The notes beneath the pieces were generated by a model that saw only the letters and a list, made by a program, of their open reading frames with translations, was not told where the DNA came from and made no database searches. This document shows positions 51,691 through 60,137 of a stretch of DNA of 64,000 nucleotides, one piece after another. How positions within the stretch are numbered: position 1 is the stretch's first letter; each line of letters begins with the position of its first letter. The stretch comes from Marinobacter sp. 1-4A (lineage in GTDB: Bacteria > Pseudomonadota > Gammaproteobacteria > Pseudomonadales > Oleiphilaceae), in assembly GCF_016597725.1 (NCBI RefSeq), contig NZ_VCGY01000005.1:62001-126000 (forward strand), given 5' to 3'. A program made the position numbers and the translations under genes.

Positions 51691-51741
51691 AAGACTAAGA
51701 CGCGTCCAAGACTGAGACGTGCCCAAGACTAAGACGTGCCT
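51691..51741 (+). repeat. 17-bp tandem repeat, three units
   Basis: AAGACTAAGACGCGTCC (51691), AAGACTGAGACGTGCCC (51708), AAGACTAAGACGTGCCT (51725), followed by GTCCAT. The third unit runs into the TGCCTGTCCAT tail of repeat R. It is just upstream of brnT. Confidence 0.85.
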
Positions 51742-51813
51742 GTCCATCAAGACTCCTGCTATTCAGCCATCATCTACTCGAACTGCCACAGCACTGGAAT
51801 AGGCGCATTAAAA

Positions 51814-51885
51814 GCATAAAGGCCCGGAGCAGAAAGACCATCGGACCTTAGGGAATCAAGTCAGGCTAAGCTGTGCCTGTCCATG
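51814..51885 (+). repeat. RAYT-linked repeat R, copy 4
   Basis: AAAGGCCCGGAGC...CCATCGGACCTT hairpin, then ATCAAGTCAGGCTAAGC and TGCCTGTCCATG. It is followed directly by the sugar-dehydrogenase fragment. Confidence 0.75.
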
Positions 51886-51892
51886 CTTGTTC

Positions 51893-51957
51893 GTTGGGTG
51901 AGGCGGATTTGCGGCTCTAATATGCTATACAGTGCTGTGTGGATGTCGATTTGAACA
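51893..51957 (+). pseudogene. Second fragment of the nucleotide-sugar dehydrogenase 3' end
   Basis: GTTGGGTGAGGCGGATTTGC through the stop codon matches 44322-44348, and the following 37 bp match 46458-46493 almost exactly. It is a direct repeat of 46428-46493, 5.5 kb away. Confidence 0.8.
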
Positions 51958-52021
51958 CGCTGTTCCGTGAATTGCGGACCAAGAATGTTTGTCCGTGCCT
52001 ACTGCGTCCAGACCTGCTCTG

Positions 52022-52456
52022 TCACCTGCAACCAGAAGGCAAATAAGAAGCTTTCCAGTTGGTCGCCGCACTCGTATCGAGTACACACTCCCAAGCTCCT
52101 GCAGGGCTGCGTTCTAAGCCCACAATCACGCCTGTCAAATTTGGGTGCGCTTTGCCGCCCATGGTCACCTGAAGCTGACCGGAACCGTCAGCGTTTAGCA
52201 CCCCAATATCAACAGCCTGGCTACCTGTGGTGAGGTTGGAGGGGGTATAACCGATATCACTATTTGCCACACTTCCGTCGGAACCCGCTCGCTCCTCAAA
52301 AGGAGCTTTGTATGCAGCCAACTCACCAACTGCACGGCTTATTTGGGTTTTGACTACATAGCCTTGGTAGCTAGGAATTGCCACTGCGGCAAGAATGCCG
52401 ATGAGCGCAACAACAATCATCAATTCAATAAGGGTAAAACCGTTGCTTTTCGTCAT
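52022..52456 (-). CDS. Type IV pilin-like protein (minor or accessory pilin)
   Basis: A 144-residue prepilin. A short leader MTKSNG is followed by [20 protein letters not shown], with cleavage between Gly and Phe and the invariant Glu5. The globular domain ends with a cysteine pair (ECVLD...PSGC) forming the disulphide loop. ATG 52456 gives a six-residue leader; the frame extends to 52579 without sense. It would be processed by PilD (58632). It differs from pilA (54709) in the globular part, so it may be a variant major pilin or an accessory pilin. Confidence 0.9.
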   Translation of the reverse strand: MTKSNGFTLIELMIVVALIGILAAVAIPSYQGYVVKTQISRAVGELAAYKAPFEERAGSDGSVANSDIGYTPSNLTTGSQAVDIGVLNADGSGQLQVTMGGKAHPNLTGVIVGLERSPAGAWECVLDTSAATNWKASYLPSGCR

Positions 52457-52734
52457 ATCGTTGCCAGTTATCGATGACTTGTTTACCGATAAACAAGCAA
52501 CTTCAGTGCCTATCCTCGAAGAATTCCTCTCGCAAACAAACAAAACGCAGCCATGTAGGGAGCAAGCAGAGGCTTCCAAGAGTCAAGTCAGACAATGCTC
52601 GAAGCGCTGCGCCTATTTTGTCGTTTCAGGTTTATTCATGAGGGGTATTTTCACACCCGAATAGAAGGTTCTCGGTGTAGTTCGTGATTCGAGCACAAGA
52701 TCAGACCTTGTCGAGTCAGCATCAAGGAAATTAC

Positions 52735-53967
52735 CTAATGAGGGCTTGAACGCTCCAAAGCCTCTCGAATATAGTCATAGAACTCTTGTAGAGAATTATC
52801 TTGCGGTGGATGAGCTCCGGCGCCCATCCAAACCAACACCCCCCCATAAGGGTCAAGGATGATAGCTGAAGAGGCTCCTGGAAGCTTTCCTCCGTGGATA
52901 TGCAGCGGTATAACATCAGGGGACGGCTGATAGCGAAAGGTGCCATACCCAAAACACTCCTGAACCGCTACGGAGGCACAATTCTTTTTCACGCCAGCAA
53001 GAATTGTCAGAGGCTCATTTTCAAGAGATTTCTTCACTAAAACAGCCAAATCCAACGCACTCCCCGAGAGGCCTGCAGATGAAGAAAGCGCATAAAAATC
53101 CATAGCCTCAAAATAATTCTGGGTATAAAAATCTTCATTGCGAAAATCGTAAAAGACCTCATCCTTCAAGTAGGCGCCATCGACGAACTCAAGAGTGTTT
53201 TCACTAAGGTCAAAATGGCTACGAATATAATCTCTGAATGGCTTATCTGTGATTTTTTCAATAACCAAACCCAGCAAACAATATCCCAAATTTGAGTATG
53301 CCTCTACGCTCCCGGGATCATAGAACAAGCTGGTTTTAGTAAGCTCTTCGGGCTTATAAGGACACCAAGGCTTAACATTTCGTGTAAACATCGGGTCTTG
53401 GCTACGCTCTCTATCCCACCCCCCCCTATGGGACAGCAAGTGTGCAATTGTAATTTCGCCTACACGGGAATCTTTGAGCGCAGAAGCTGGGGTTTCATCG
53501 CCCAGCAGCAAATCAACAACTCTGTCATCAAGAGACAACAGCTTCCGATTAATCAAATCAAGAATAGCGACGGCTGTAACTGTTTTCGTCGTGCTGGCAA
53601 ACCGAAATCGAGTATCAGGCTGCAGCGGTTCATCACCAAAGACCCCATCCTTCCAACCAGTCTCACAATGAAAAGCATCACCCTCAACATTTATGTATGC
53701 GAGTTGGCTCGCTGGAGTCCCCATATTTTTTACGGCGTAACCCTGAATATCTTCCATCCAATCTGGAGTATCGGGTTTACAAGAATTGGATAGCTGGATC
53801 AGTGGAGCTTGAAAATAATAGAGTAAACGCGACAGACCAAGGGGATTAGTTATTGTATAATGGGATATCCCTCCAACAACAGTTACGAGAACGCAAATTA
53901 GCAAGAGGTCCTTCAAGCGAGGGTTCTTTTTGCTCACATAACCTCCCTTTCTTCGAATCGCAGACAT
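52735..53967 (-). CDS. Serine hydrolase of the beta-lactamase / PBP-like family (membrane-anchored)
   Basis: A 410-residue protein with an N-terminal membrane anchor (LKDLLLICVLVTVVGGISHY). The class-C beta-lactamase fold has SxxK in FASTTKTVTA, YxN in AYSNLGYCLLG and HxG in HIHGGKLPGA as the catalytic triad elements. The family includes esterases, D-aminopeptidases and EstB-like hydrolases. It lies between two pilin genes, which could mean modification of pili or surface glycans, but this is only context. Confidence 0.87.
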   Translation of the reverse strand: MSAIRRKGGYVSKKNPRLKDLLLICVLVTVVGGISHYTITNPLGLSRLLYYFQAPLIQLSNSCKPDTPDWMEDIQGYAVKNMGTPASQLAYINVEGDAFHCETGWKDGVFGDEPLQPDTRFRFASTTKTVTAVAILDLINRKLLSLDDRVVDLLLGDETPASALKDSRVGEITIAHLLSHRGGWDRERSQDPMFTRNVKPWCPYKPEELTKTSLFYDPGSVEAYSNLGYCLLGLVIEKITDKPFRDYIRSHFDLSENTLEFVDGAYLKDEVFYDFRNEDFYTQNYFEAMDFYALSSSAGLSGSALDLAVLVKKSLENEPLTILAGVKKNCASVAVQECFGYGTFRYQPSPDVIPLHIHGGKLPGASSAIILDPYGGVLVWMGAGAHPPQDNSLQEFYDYIREALERSSPH

Positions 53968-54624
53968 CTCTATCCTTAGCTCTTGGCAGCCCCACCAAAA
54001 AAGCGAAATACTCTACAATAGACCACCGTGTTGTCAGGGAAAAACACTATCACCACCTCCACCCGGAATTCGGCCCTTGTTTGCGACAAGACTCAAATCA
54101 TCATACGACATTCGGGTCTATAGTAAGGCGGTCGAGTGAAACGACTCAAACGAACACGAATAACTGCGTGTTAATTAGACCTTTCAGGCCGTGGCTAGCG
54201 AGACCAAATCTCTAGCCGGCAAGCTCCTTAACACCTACTACGACCTCCACTGCTACTTTCCGATCTGCGCTTCCTGTAGGGGCCACCCACTCGACTCACT
54301 GTGCCAAAGACCTCGTGGACAGATAGTTCGCAGTCGACCTTATGGTACTGAATCTGCAAAATTAGGGCACGAACCGTTTGAGGGAAGTTGATAACTGCGA
54401 ACAGGCATCGGAGCCGGTCGACACTTATCCAAAGGAGCATCTGAACGGATGCTAAATTAAGAAGCAAACGCACACTAAAATCGCAATCAGGCATTAGTAA
54501 ACAGAGAATTGTACCGAGAGCTGAAAACAGAACATTTAGCTTCGGCAAGACATCGTTCGCGGAGATGGGATGTCAGTTCTTCCCAACAACCGGCCACAAA
54601 AATAAATGTACATTGAAAAGAAGA
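53968..54624. other. Long intergenic region
   Basis: About 650 bp between the serine-hydrolase start and the pilA terminator. Short frames exist but none has a ribosome site, domain or protein-like composition. I see no tRNA, repeat R copy or strong palindrome. The right end holds the pilA terminator. Confidence 0.5.
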
Positions 54625-54654
54625 GCGGCCCGAAAATCGAAATCAACGGGCCGC
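54625..54654 (-). terminator. pilA terminator
   Basis: GCGGCCCG (54625-54632) pairs with CGGGCCGC (54647-54654). Read leftward the stem is followed by TCTTCTTTTC. It lies 55 bp beyond the pilA stop. Confidence 0.75.
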
Positions 54655-54708
54655 CCACTAACTATCCAGAATCGCTTCTGCCTTTGAGCGGAAGCGAATC
54701 TCTATATC

Positions 54709-55164
54709 TTAGCCGTCACAACCGGCAGGCTTGTATTTGCTTTCGACAGACGTAGCACACGTCCAAGCACCAGTATCTGCACGGGTCCAAGTAAGGGTTT
54801 CGCCGGAAATAGCTGAAGACGCATTCCCTCCGAACGTACCTTCAAGCTCAGAAGTACCGGCAGCCAAATCGTACGTGGCAGTAAGACCAGCTTGACCTGG
54901 AGCAGCAACAGTGGAGCCAAGCAAGTTGCTGTTAGACCAGCCCAGTTCGCAATCAGCCTCGGCAATGCCATTCATCATGCAGCTCTCAATTGCAGTTCGC
55001 ATAGCACCAGTCTCGCCCATAACGCGGCTAACCTGAGATTTCGCGATGTAGTTCTGGTACTGCGGGATAGCTACAGCAGCCAAAATACCAATAATCGCAA
55101 CAACGATCATCAATTCAATCAGCGTAAAACCTTTCTGAGCATGGTTGATCTGCATTTTTCTCAT
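54709..55164 (-). CDS. pilA: Major type IV pilin
   Basis: A 151-residue prepilin with leader [12 protein letters not shown] and cleavage before [20 protein letters not shown], including Glu5. The globular domain has a cysteine pair near residues 62-71 ([13 protein letters not shown]) and a C-terminal pair ([15 protein letters not shown]) forming the D-loop. GAGG is 8 bp before ATG 55164. It is divergent from pilBCD and preceded by a good sigma-54 promoter, as for the classical PilSR-controlled pilA. The subunit polymerises into pili for twitching, adhesion and DNA uptake. Confidence 0.95.
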   Translation of the reverse strand: MRKMQINHAQKGFTLIELMIVVAIIGILAAVAIPQYQNYIAKSQVSRVMGETGAMRTAIESCMMNGIAEADCELGWSNSNLLGSTVAAPGQAGLTATYDLAAGTSELEGTFGGNASSAISGETLTWTRADTGAWTCATSVESKYKPAGCDG

Positions 55165-55262
55165 AATTTCGACCTCAGCTTTGTCGTTTAGTTACTCATT
55201 TTGGCTCGGGGCCGGTGGAGCTTTGCCCCGCAACCGGTTTCATTGAGCCTAACGTAATCAAA

Positions 55263-55277
55263 GCACCTCCCATGCCA
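55263..55277 (-). promoter_or_regulatory. Sigma-54 promoter of pilA
   Basis: On the minus strand TGGCATGGGAGGTGC matches the RpoN consensus TGGCACG-N4-TTGC with GG and GC at the correct -24/-12 spacing. The expected transcript start is near 55251, giving a leader of about 87 nt. Confidence 0.8.
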
Positions 55278-55376
55278 AGATTTAAAAGGTAGACACAAAA
55301 CCATGCTAATCAACCGGTAAGCTGAACACTTGCGCTAAATACTACAGATGCAAAAAATCAAGTAACGCCCAGCACC

Positions 55377-55401
55377 GTCACTCAGTGACATTTTTTGTCA
55401 C
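55377..55401. promoter_or_regulatory. Palindromic TGACA-N5-TGTCA site between pilA and pilB
   Basis: GTCACTCAGTGAC (55377-55389) overlaps GTGACATTTTTTGTCAC (55385-55401), which contains TGACATTTTTTGTCA (55386-55400). It is 135-150 bp upstream of the expected pilA start, an activator position for a sigma-54 enhancer-binding protein. TGTC half-sites fit what I recall for PilR. Confidence 0.6.
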
Positions 55402-55551
55402 CCACTTGCAATGCAGCCAACCACGCCCACCCAGCTTAGGTTTAGCCTAAGTTGTCCCGATACCTTTCCAAACCCAAGCCAGCCATCTAAACTCTGTGCA
55501 ATTATCGAAATACCCTTTTCAACCACTTAGGCAGCATTCTTTACTCAGTTT

Positions 55552-57267
55552 ATGGCTACCAACAAAAGCAATATCACGCTAACCGGCCTAGCCCGGCGCT
55601 TTGTAGACGACGGACTGCTTGATGAAGCAACCGCAAAAGATGCCTTTTTACAAGCATCTCAAAATCGTATTCCCTTAATCACCTATCTCACCCAGAACCA
55701 ACTGGCTGATAGCGCCAAGCTTGCCTTTTCAGCAGCTATGGAGTTCGGGGTGTCGGTGCTGGATCTTTCCTCCTACCTTCCGGAAATGATGCCAGAGGGG
55801 GTGGTAGACGAGAAACTGGTGCGCAAACACAACGCGCTTCCTCTCTATAAGCGAGGCAACCGTCTTTTCATTGCCGTCTCAGACCCTACCAACCTTCAGG
55901 CTCTAGACGAGATAAAGTTCAATACCGGGCTGAGCACCGATGCGATTCTGGTGGATGACGCAAAGCTTAGAGATGCGATAGATAAACATCTTGAGTCTCA
56001 AGACACCACCATGGGTGATCTGGACGATACGGATTTGGAGGGCGTCGAGACCGAAGGCGACGATCAGGATGATGATGGCGTCTCTGCGCAAAGCGATGTT
56101 GATGACGCCCCTATTGTTAAGTATGTGAACAAGATGCTTTTGGATGCGATACGCATTGGCGCCTCAGACATCCATTTCGAGCCTTATGAAAAGGTCTATC
56201 GGGTAAGGTATAGAACAGATGGCATGCTCAAAGAGGTTTCACGACCCTCTATTAAGCTGGCACCCAAAATATCTGCTCGCGTAAAGATTATGTCGCAAAT
56301 GGACATATCCGAGCGCCGAGTTCCTCAAGATGGCCGAATTAAAATGAAGCTGTCTAAAACCAAGGCCATCGACTTTCGGGTCAACACCCTGCCAACCCTG
56401 TGGGGTGAGAAAATAGTGCTGCGGATTCTTGACCCCAGTCAGGCAAAACTTGGTATTGATGCACTGGGTTATGAAGATGACCAGAAACAGCTGTACATGG
56501 ACGCTCTATCTCAACCCCAAGGTATGATTCTAGTCACCGGCCCAACCGGCTCTGGCAAAACCGTGTCTCTATATACTGGCCTGAACATTCTCAACACGGT
56601 GGATATTAATATTTCCACTGCAGAGGACCCGGCAGAAATCAACCTGGAAGGCATTAACCAAGTAAACGTAAACAACCGGGTCGGTTTGGGCTTTGCCGAA
56701 GCTTTGCGAGCATTTCTACGACAAGACCCAGATGTAATCATGGTTGGTGAGATTCGAGACCTTGAAACCGCGAACATTGCGATCAAGGCAGCCCAAACCG
56801 GGCACTTGGTTCTGTCCACACTGCACACTAATAGCGCGGCAGAAACCCTCACGCGAATGATGAATATGGGCGTGCCGGCTTTCAACATAGCAACGTCTGT
56901 AAGCCTGATCATTGCCCAGCGTCTAGGCCGCCGACTTTGCAGTGCCTGCAAGCAACCGGGCGATGTCCCCAAAGACGTGCTTTTGGCCGAAGGCTTCACA
57001 CAGGAACAAATTGATACAGGGTTCACGTTGTACCGCCCCAAGGGCTGTGATAAATGCAATGGTGGGTATAAAGGCCGCGTCGGTATTTACGAGGTGGTTA
57101 AAGTTACGGAGCAATTGGCTAACATGATTATGGAAGAGGCCAGCTCCATTAAAATTGCAAAGCAGGCCGAGGCCGAGGGCTTCCGGAATTTGCGCCAGTC
57201 AGCACTTTTGAAAGTGATTGAGGGCGTAACCAGCCTTGAGGAAGCTAACCGCGTGACGAAGGATTAA
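55552..57267 (+). CDS. pilB: Type IV pilus assembly ATPase
   Basis: A 571-residue GspE/PilB ATPase. An MshE-type N-terminal domain (residues ~20-150) leads through an acidic linker to the motor: Walker A GPTGSGKT (330-337), the Asp box in ISTAEDPAEINLEGINQVNV, Walker B DPDVIMVGEIRDLETANIAI and the His box LVLSTLHTNSAAETL. A tetracysteine zinc motif is present (CSACKQ...CDKCNGG). PilB drives pilus extension. First gene of pilB-pilC-pilD-coaE. The acidic linker with EGDDQDDDG is longer than I expect for Pseudomonas PilB. Confidence 0.96.
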   Translation: MATNKSNITLTGLARRFVDDGLLDEATAKDAFLQASQNRIPLITYLTQNQLADSAKLAFSAAMEFGVSVLDLSSYLPEMMPEGVVDEKLVRKHNALPLYKRGNRLFIAVSDPTNLQALDEIKFNTGLSTDAILVDDAKLRDAIDKHLESQDTTMGDLDDTDLEGVETEGDDQDDDGVSAQSDVDDAPIVKYVNKMLLDAIRIGASDIHFEPYEKVYRVRYRTDGMLKEVSRPSIKLAPKISARVKIMSQMDISERRVPQDGRIKMKLSKTKAIDFRVNTLPTLWGEKIVLRILDPSQAKLGIDALGYEDDQKQLYMDALSQPQGMILVTGPTGSGKTVSLYTGLNILNTVDINISTAEDPAEINLEGINQVNVNNRVGLGFAEALRAFLRQDPDVIMVGEIRDLETANIAIKAAQTGHLVLSTLHTNSAAETLTRMMNMGVPAFNIATSVSLIIAQRLGRRLCSACKQPGDVPKDVLLAEGFTQEQIDTGFTLYRPKGCDKCNGGYKGRVGIYEVVKVTEQLANMIMEEASSIKIAKQAEAEGFRNLRQSALLKVIEGVTSLEEANRVTKD

Positions 57268-57269
57268 CC

Positions 57270-58490
57270 ATGGCAGAGAAATCACAAAAGCTGGAATCGT
57301 ACCTTTGGGAAGGTAAAGATCGAAAAGGCAACAATGCTAAGGGCGAGATTGCTGGCTCCAGCTTGGCTCTGGTAAAAGCCCAGCTACGCAAGCAGGGCAT
57401 AATACCAGACAAGGTAAAGAAGAAACCAAAACCATTGTTTGGGGGTAGCAAGAAAATCACCCCCTTCGACATCGCCATGCTCACCCGCCAACTAGCGACC
57501 ATGATGAAAGCGGGCGTGCCCTTGGTTCAAAGCTTCGACATCGTTGCCGATGGCCTCGAGAACAAAGGGTTACAGGAACTTGTTATGTCAATCCGGAATG
57601 ACATTTCTTCCGGTACCAGTTTTGCGGGATCGCTTCGTAAGCACCCGAAGTACTTTGACAATCTTTACTGCAATTTGGTGGATTCTGGTGAGAAGGCTGG
57701 TGCTTTAGAGCAGATGTTGGACCGAATTGCTCTTTACCTCGAAAAAACAGAGCTCCTGAAGAAAAAAGTTAAAAAGGCAATGACCTATCCCATTGCAATT
57801 ATCGTCGTGGCCATCATTGTTACCGCTATTCTACTGGTAAAAGTCGTACCGCAATTTGAAAGTCTATTTCAGGGTTTCGGGGCAGAACTTCCTGTATTCA
57901 CCCAGATGGTCGTACGACTTTCCGATTGGATGCAGACTTGGTGGTTTGTGGTTTTGATTAGCATTGTGGGTACAATCTTCTTATTTAAAGAAGCCAAACG
58001 TCGCTCACAGATGTTTTCGGATATCGTAGATAAATACGTTCTTAAGCTACCGGTTATTGGCGAAATTCTCGACAAATCTGCAGTTGCTAAATTTGGCAGG
58101 GTTTTGTCTACGACCTTCGCGGCGGGCGTGCCACTGGTAGACGCGCTGGACTCCGTCTCGGGTGCGACCGGCAATGCGGTTTACCGGGATGCTGTTAACC
58201 GCATCAAGAACGATGTTTCCAGTGGCACCCAACTACAGGCTTCTATGCGCCAGCAGGATGTTTTCCCCGTGATGGCCGTGCAGTTAACGGCTATTGGTGA
58301 GGAGTCCGGTAATCTGGACGAGATGCTCGAAAAAGTAGCGGTGCACTATGAAGGCGTGGTTGATGACATGGTGGACAACCTGACGGCGCTGATGGAGCCT
58401 ATGATTATGGCCGTGCTGGGCGTGCTTGTGGGTGGGTTGATTGTTGCTATGTATCTGCCGATATTTCAGATGGGTGCGGTTGTGGGGTAA
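57270..58490 (+). CDS. pilC: Type IV pilus inner-membrane platform protein
   Basis: A 406-residue GspF/PilC protein. It has two repeated cytosolic four-helix domains (each with the pattern LATMMKAGVPLVQSFDIVADG and LSTTFAAGVPLVDALDSVSG) and three membrane helices (IAIIVVAIIVTAILLVKVVP, WWFVVLISIVGTIFLF, and PMIMAVLGVLVGGLIVAMYLPIF). It couples PilB rotation to pilin insertion. It starts 2 bp after the pilB stop. Confidence 0.96.
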   Translation: MAEKSQKLESYLWEGKDRKGNNAKGEIAGSSLALVKAQLRKQGIIPDKVKKKPKPLFGGSKKITPFDIAMLTRQLATMMKAGVPLVQSFDIVADGLENKGLQELVMSIRNDISSGTSFAGSLRKHPKYFDNLYCNLVDSGEKAGALEQMLDRIALYLEKTELLKKKVKKAMTYPIAIIVVAIIVTAILLVKVVPQFESLFQGFGAELPVFTQMVVRLSDWMQTWWFVVLISIVGTIFLFKEAKRRSQMFSDIVDKYVLKLPVIGEILDKSAVAKFGRVLSTTFAAGVPLVDALDSVSGATGNAVYRDAVNRIKNDVSSGTQLQASMRQQDVFPVMAVQLTAIGEESGNLDEMLEKVAVHYEGVVDDMVDNLTALMEPMIMAVLGVLVGGLIVAMYLPIFQMGAVVG

Positions 58491-58525
58491 GAGCGCCCCC
58501 TCTCCGATACGTCGGACCGCCCCGG

Positions 58526-58602
58526 CCCCTCTCCCGCAAGGGGGAGAGGGAGTTTGAAAGACACCCCCTCTCCCCAACCCCTCTCCCGCGAGGGGAGAGG
58601 GG
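58526..58602. repeat. Two REP-like palindromes between pilC and pilD
   Basis: CCCTCTCCC...GGGAGAGGG (58527-58550) and CCCCTCTCCC...GGGGAGAGGGG (58578-58602), tandem, in the 141-bp pilC-pilD gap. Similar GC-rich palindromes occur between genes in many proteobacteria. They could affect mRNA stability within the operon. Confidence 0.8.
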
Positions 58603-58631
58603 CTTTAAAACTGCAACGTTTGAGCTTTTGA

Positions 58632-59507
58632 ATGGCTACCTTAGATCTCCTCCTCTCGACACCTTGGCTTTTGTACTTTGTCGTCACTTTCGTTTCTCTG
58701 TGCATCGGTAGTTTTTTAAATGTTGTGATTCTCCGCTTACCAAAGATGATGCAGCAAGAGTGGCGTTGCCAGTGCGAAGCCTTTTTGGAGGTGGCCGAGG
58801 GTGAGCGCAAGCAGGAAGACCGGGTTACGCTTTCCAGCCCTGCCTCTGCCTGCCCTTCTTGCGGACATAAGATTCGTGCTTGGGAGAACATTCCAGTTAT
58901 CAGTTATCTGCTTCTTGGGGGTAAGTGCAGCGGTTGTAAGTCGCACATTTCTATTCGTTACCCGTTAATAGAAGCAGTTACGGCGCTATTTTCGGTGTTG
59001 ACGATTGTGATTCTTGGCCCTTCGGTCACTGCTTTGTGGGCGCTGCTGTTGGTTTGGGCGTTGGTTGCGCTTACGGTGATTGATTTCGATACTCAGCTGC
59101 TGCCAGACAGCATCACTCTGCCCTTGATGTGGCTGGGGTTGGTTTTGAGTTATTTTGGTTTTCTTGGTGAGTTCACCAGCGCTTTTTGGGGTGCGGTGGT
59201 TGGTTACCTTTCTCTCTGGTCTGTTTACTGGCTATTTAAGCTTGCCACCGGTAAAGAGGGCATGGGGCATGGGGATTTCAAGTTGCTTGCCGCTTTGGGT
59301 GCCTGGCTGGGCTGGGAGTTGCTGCCCGCGATTATTTTGCTGTCATCACTCGTGGGTGCAGTGGTGGGTATTAGCTTAATGGTCTTTAAGAAGCACGGGC
59401 GCGAGGTGCCCATTCCGTTTGGGCCTTATTTGGCGGCGGCCGGATTGCTGTGCTTGTGGTTCGGCGCGGAAATTCAAGCGCTTTGGTTCGGGCTGCTGGG
59501 AGCATGA
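58632..59507 (+). CDS. pilD: Prepilin peptidase / N-methyltransferase
   Basis: A 291-residue integral-membrane aspartic protease. The N-terminal methylase domain carries the paired CxxC zinc motif (CPSCGH...CSGCKS). The two catalytic aspartates are in LTVIDFDTQLLPD and GMGHGDFKLLAALGAWLGW. It cleaves and N-methylates the prepilins at 52022 and 54709. It overlaps coaE by ATGA. Confidence 0.96.
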   Translation: MATLDLLLSTPWLLYFVVTFVSLCIGSFLNVVILRLPKMMQQEWRCQCEAFLEVAEGERKQEDRVTLSSPASACPSCGHKIRAWENIPVISYLLLGGKCSGCKSHISIRYPLIEAVTALFSVLTIVILGPSVTALWALLLVWALVALTVIDFDTQLLPDSITLPLMWLGLVLSYFGFLGEFTSAFWGAVVGYLSLWSVYWLFKLATGKEGMGHGDFKLLAALGAWLGWELLPAIILLSSLVGAVVGISLMVFKKHGREVPIPFGPYLAAAGLLCLWFGAEIQALWFGLLGA

Positions 59508-60115
59508 CGGCTGAACCGGTGGTTATAGGGCTAACAGGGGGCATTGGTTCCGGCAAATCTACGGTTGCACGGCAGTTCGGCAGCTTGGGAGTGCACTGGG
59601 TAGATGCAGACGATGTGGCCCGGGAGGTGGTTGAACCGGGCACTCCGGCGCTGGCCTCTATTGCCGAGCACTTCGGGGCAGGCATTCTTACGGATAAGGG
59701 CACTCTGGATAGAGCGCGCCTGCGGCAAATCGTGTTTGAGCAGCCAGAGCAGCGTGTGTGGTTGGAAGGCCTATTGCACCCGGTTATCCGCGAGGAGTTG
59801 ATTCGCCAGCTCCACCCGCAAGACTATAAGTTGCCTTATGTTCTTCTGGTATCGCCTCTACTGTTAGAAACCGACCAACATAATTTGGTGGAGCAGGTGC
59901 TGGTGGTGGATGTGCCGGTGGAGGTGCAGATAGAGCGTACCATGGGCCGCGACACCAATTCCCGGGAGCAGGTGGAGCGCATCATTGCCGCTCAGATGCC
60001 CCGCGAGCAACGGCTTGCCCGTGCAGATGTTGTCATTAATAATAACCAATCTTCCAACAAGGTTGCAGCCGAGGTTCGTGCATTACATGAAGCATTCATG
60101 GTGGACTTTGGCTGA
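59504..60115 (+). CDS. coaE: Dephospho-CoA kinase
   Basis: A 203-residue P-loop kinase: VIGLTGGIGSGKSTVARQFG (Walker A), WVDADDVAREVVEPG, and PLLLET/VLVVDVPVEVQIERTMGRD lid region. It makes CoA from dephospho-CoA, the last step of CoA synthesis. It is translationally coupled to pilD (ATGA overlap at 59504), the usual arrangement in Pseudomonas-like genomes. Confidence 0.96.
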   Translation: MTAEPVVIGLTGGIGSGKSTVARQFGSLGVHWVDADDVAREVVEPGTPALASIAEHFGAGILTDKGTLDRARLRQIVFEQPEQRVWLEGLLHPVIREELIRQLHPQDYKLPYVLLVSPLLLETDQHNLVEQVLVVDVPVEVQIERTMGRDTNSREQVERIIAAQMPREQRLARADVVINNNQSSNKVAAEVRALHEAFMVDFG

Positions 60116-60137
60116 TCGGCATTACTTCGTGCGTGGT

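Noticed and set aside
44464..51957. Integron cassette array (attC sites)
   Set aside because: The repeats lack paired RYYYAAC/GTTRRRY core sites, no integrase is visible, and modules face both directions. RAYT ends explain the repeat better.
53968..54624. Small genes in the gap upstream of the serine hydrolase
   Set aside because: Frames are short, lack ribosome sites and show no protein-like composition.
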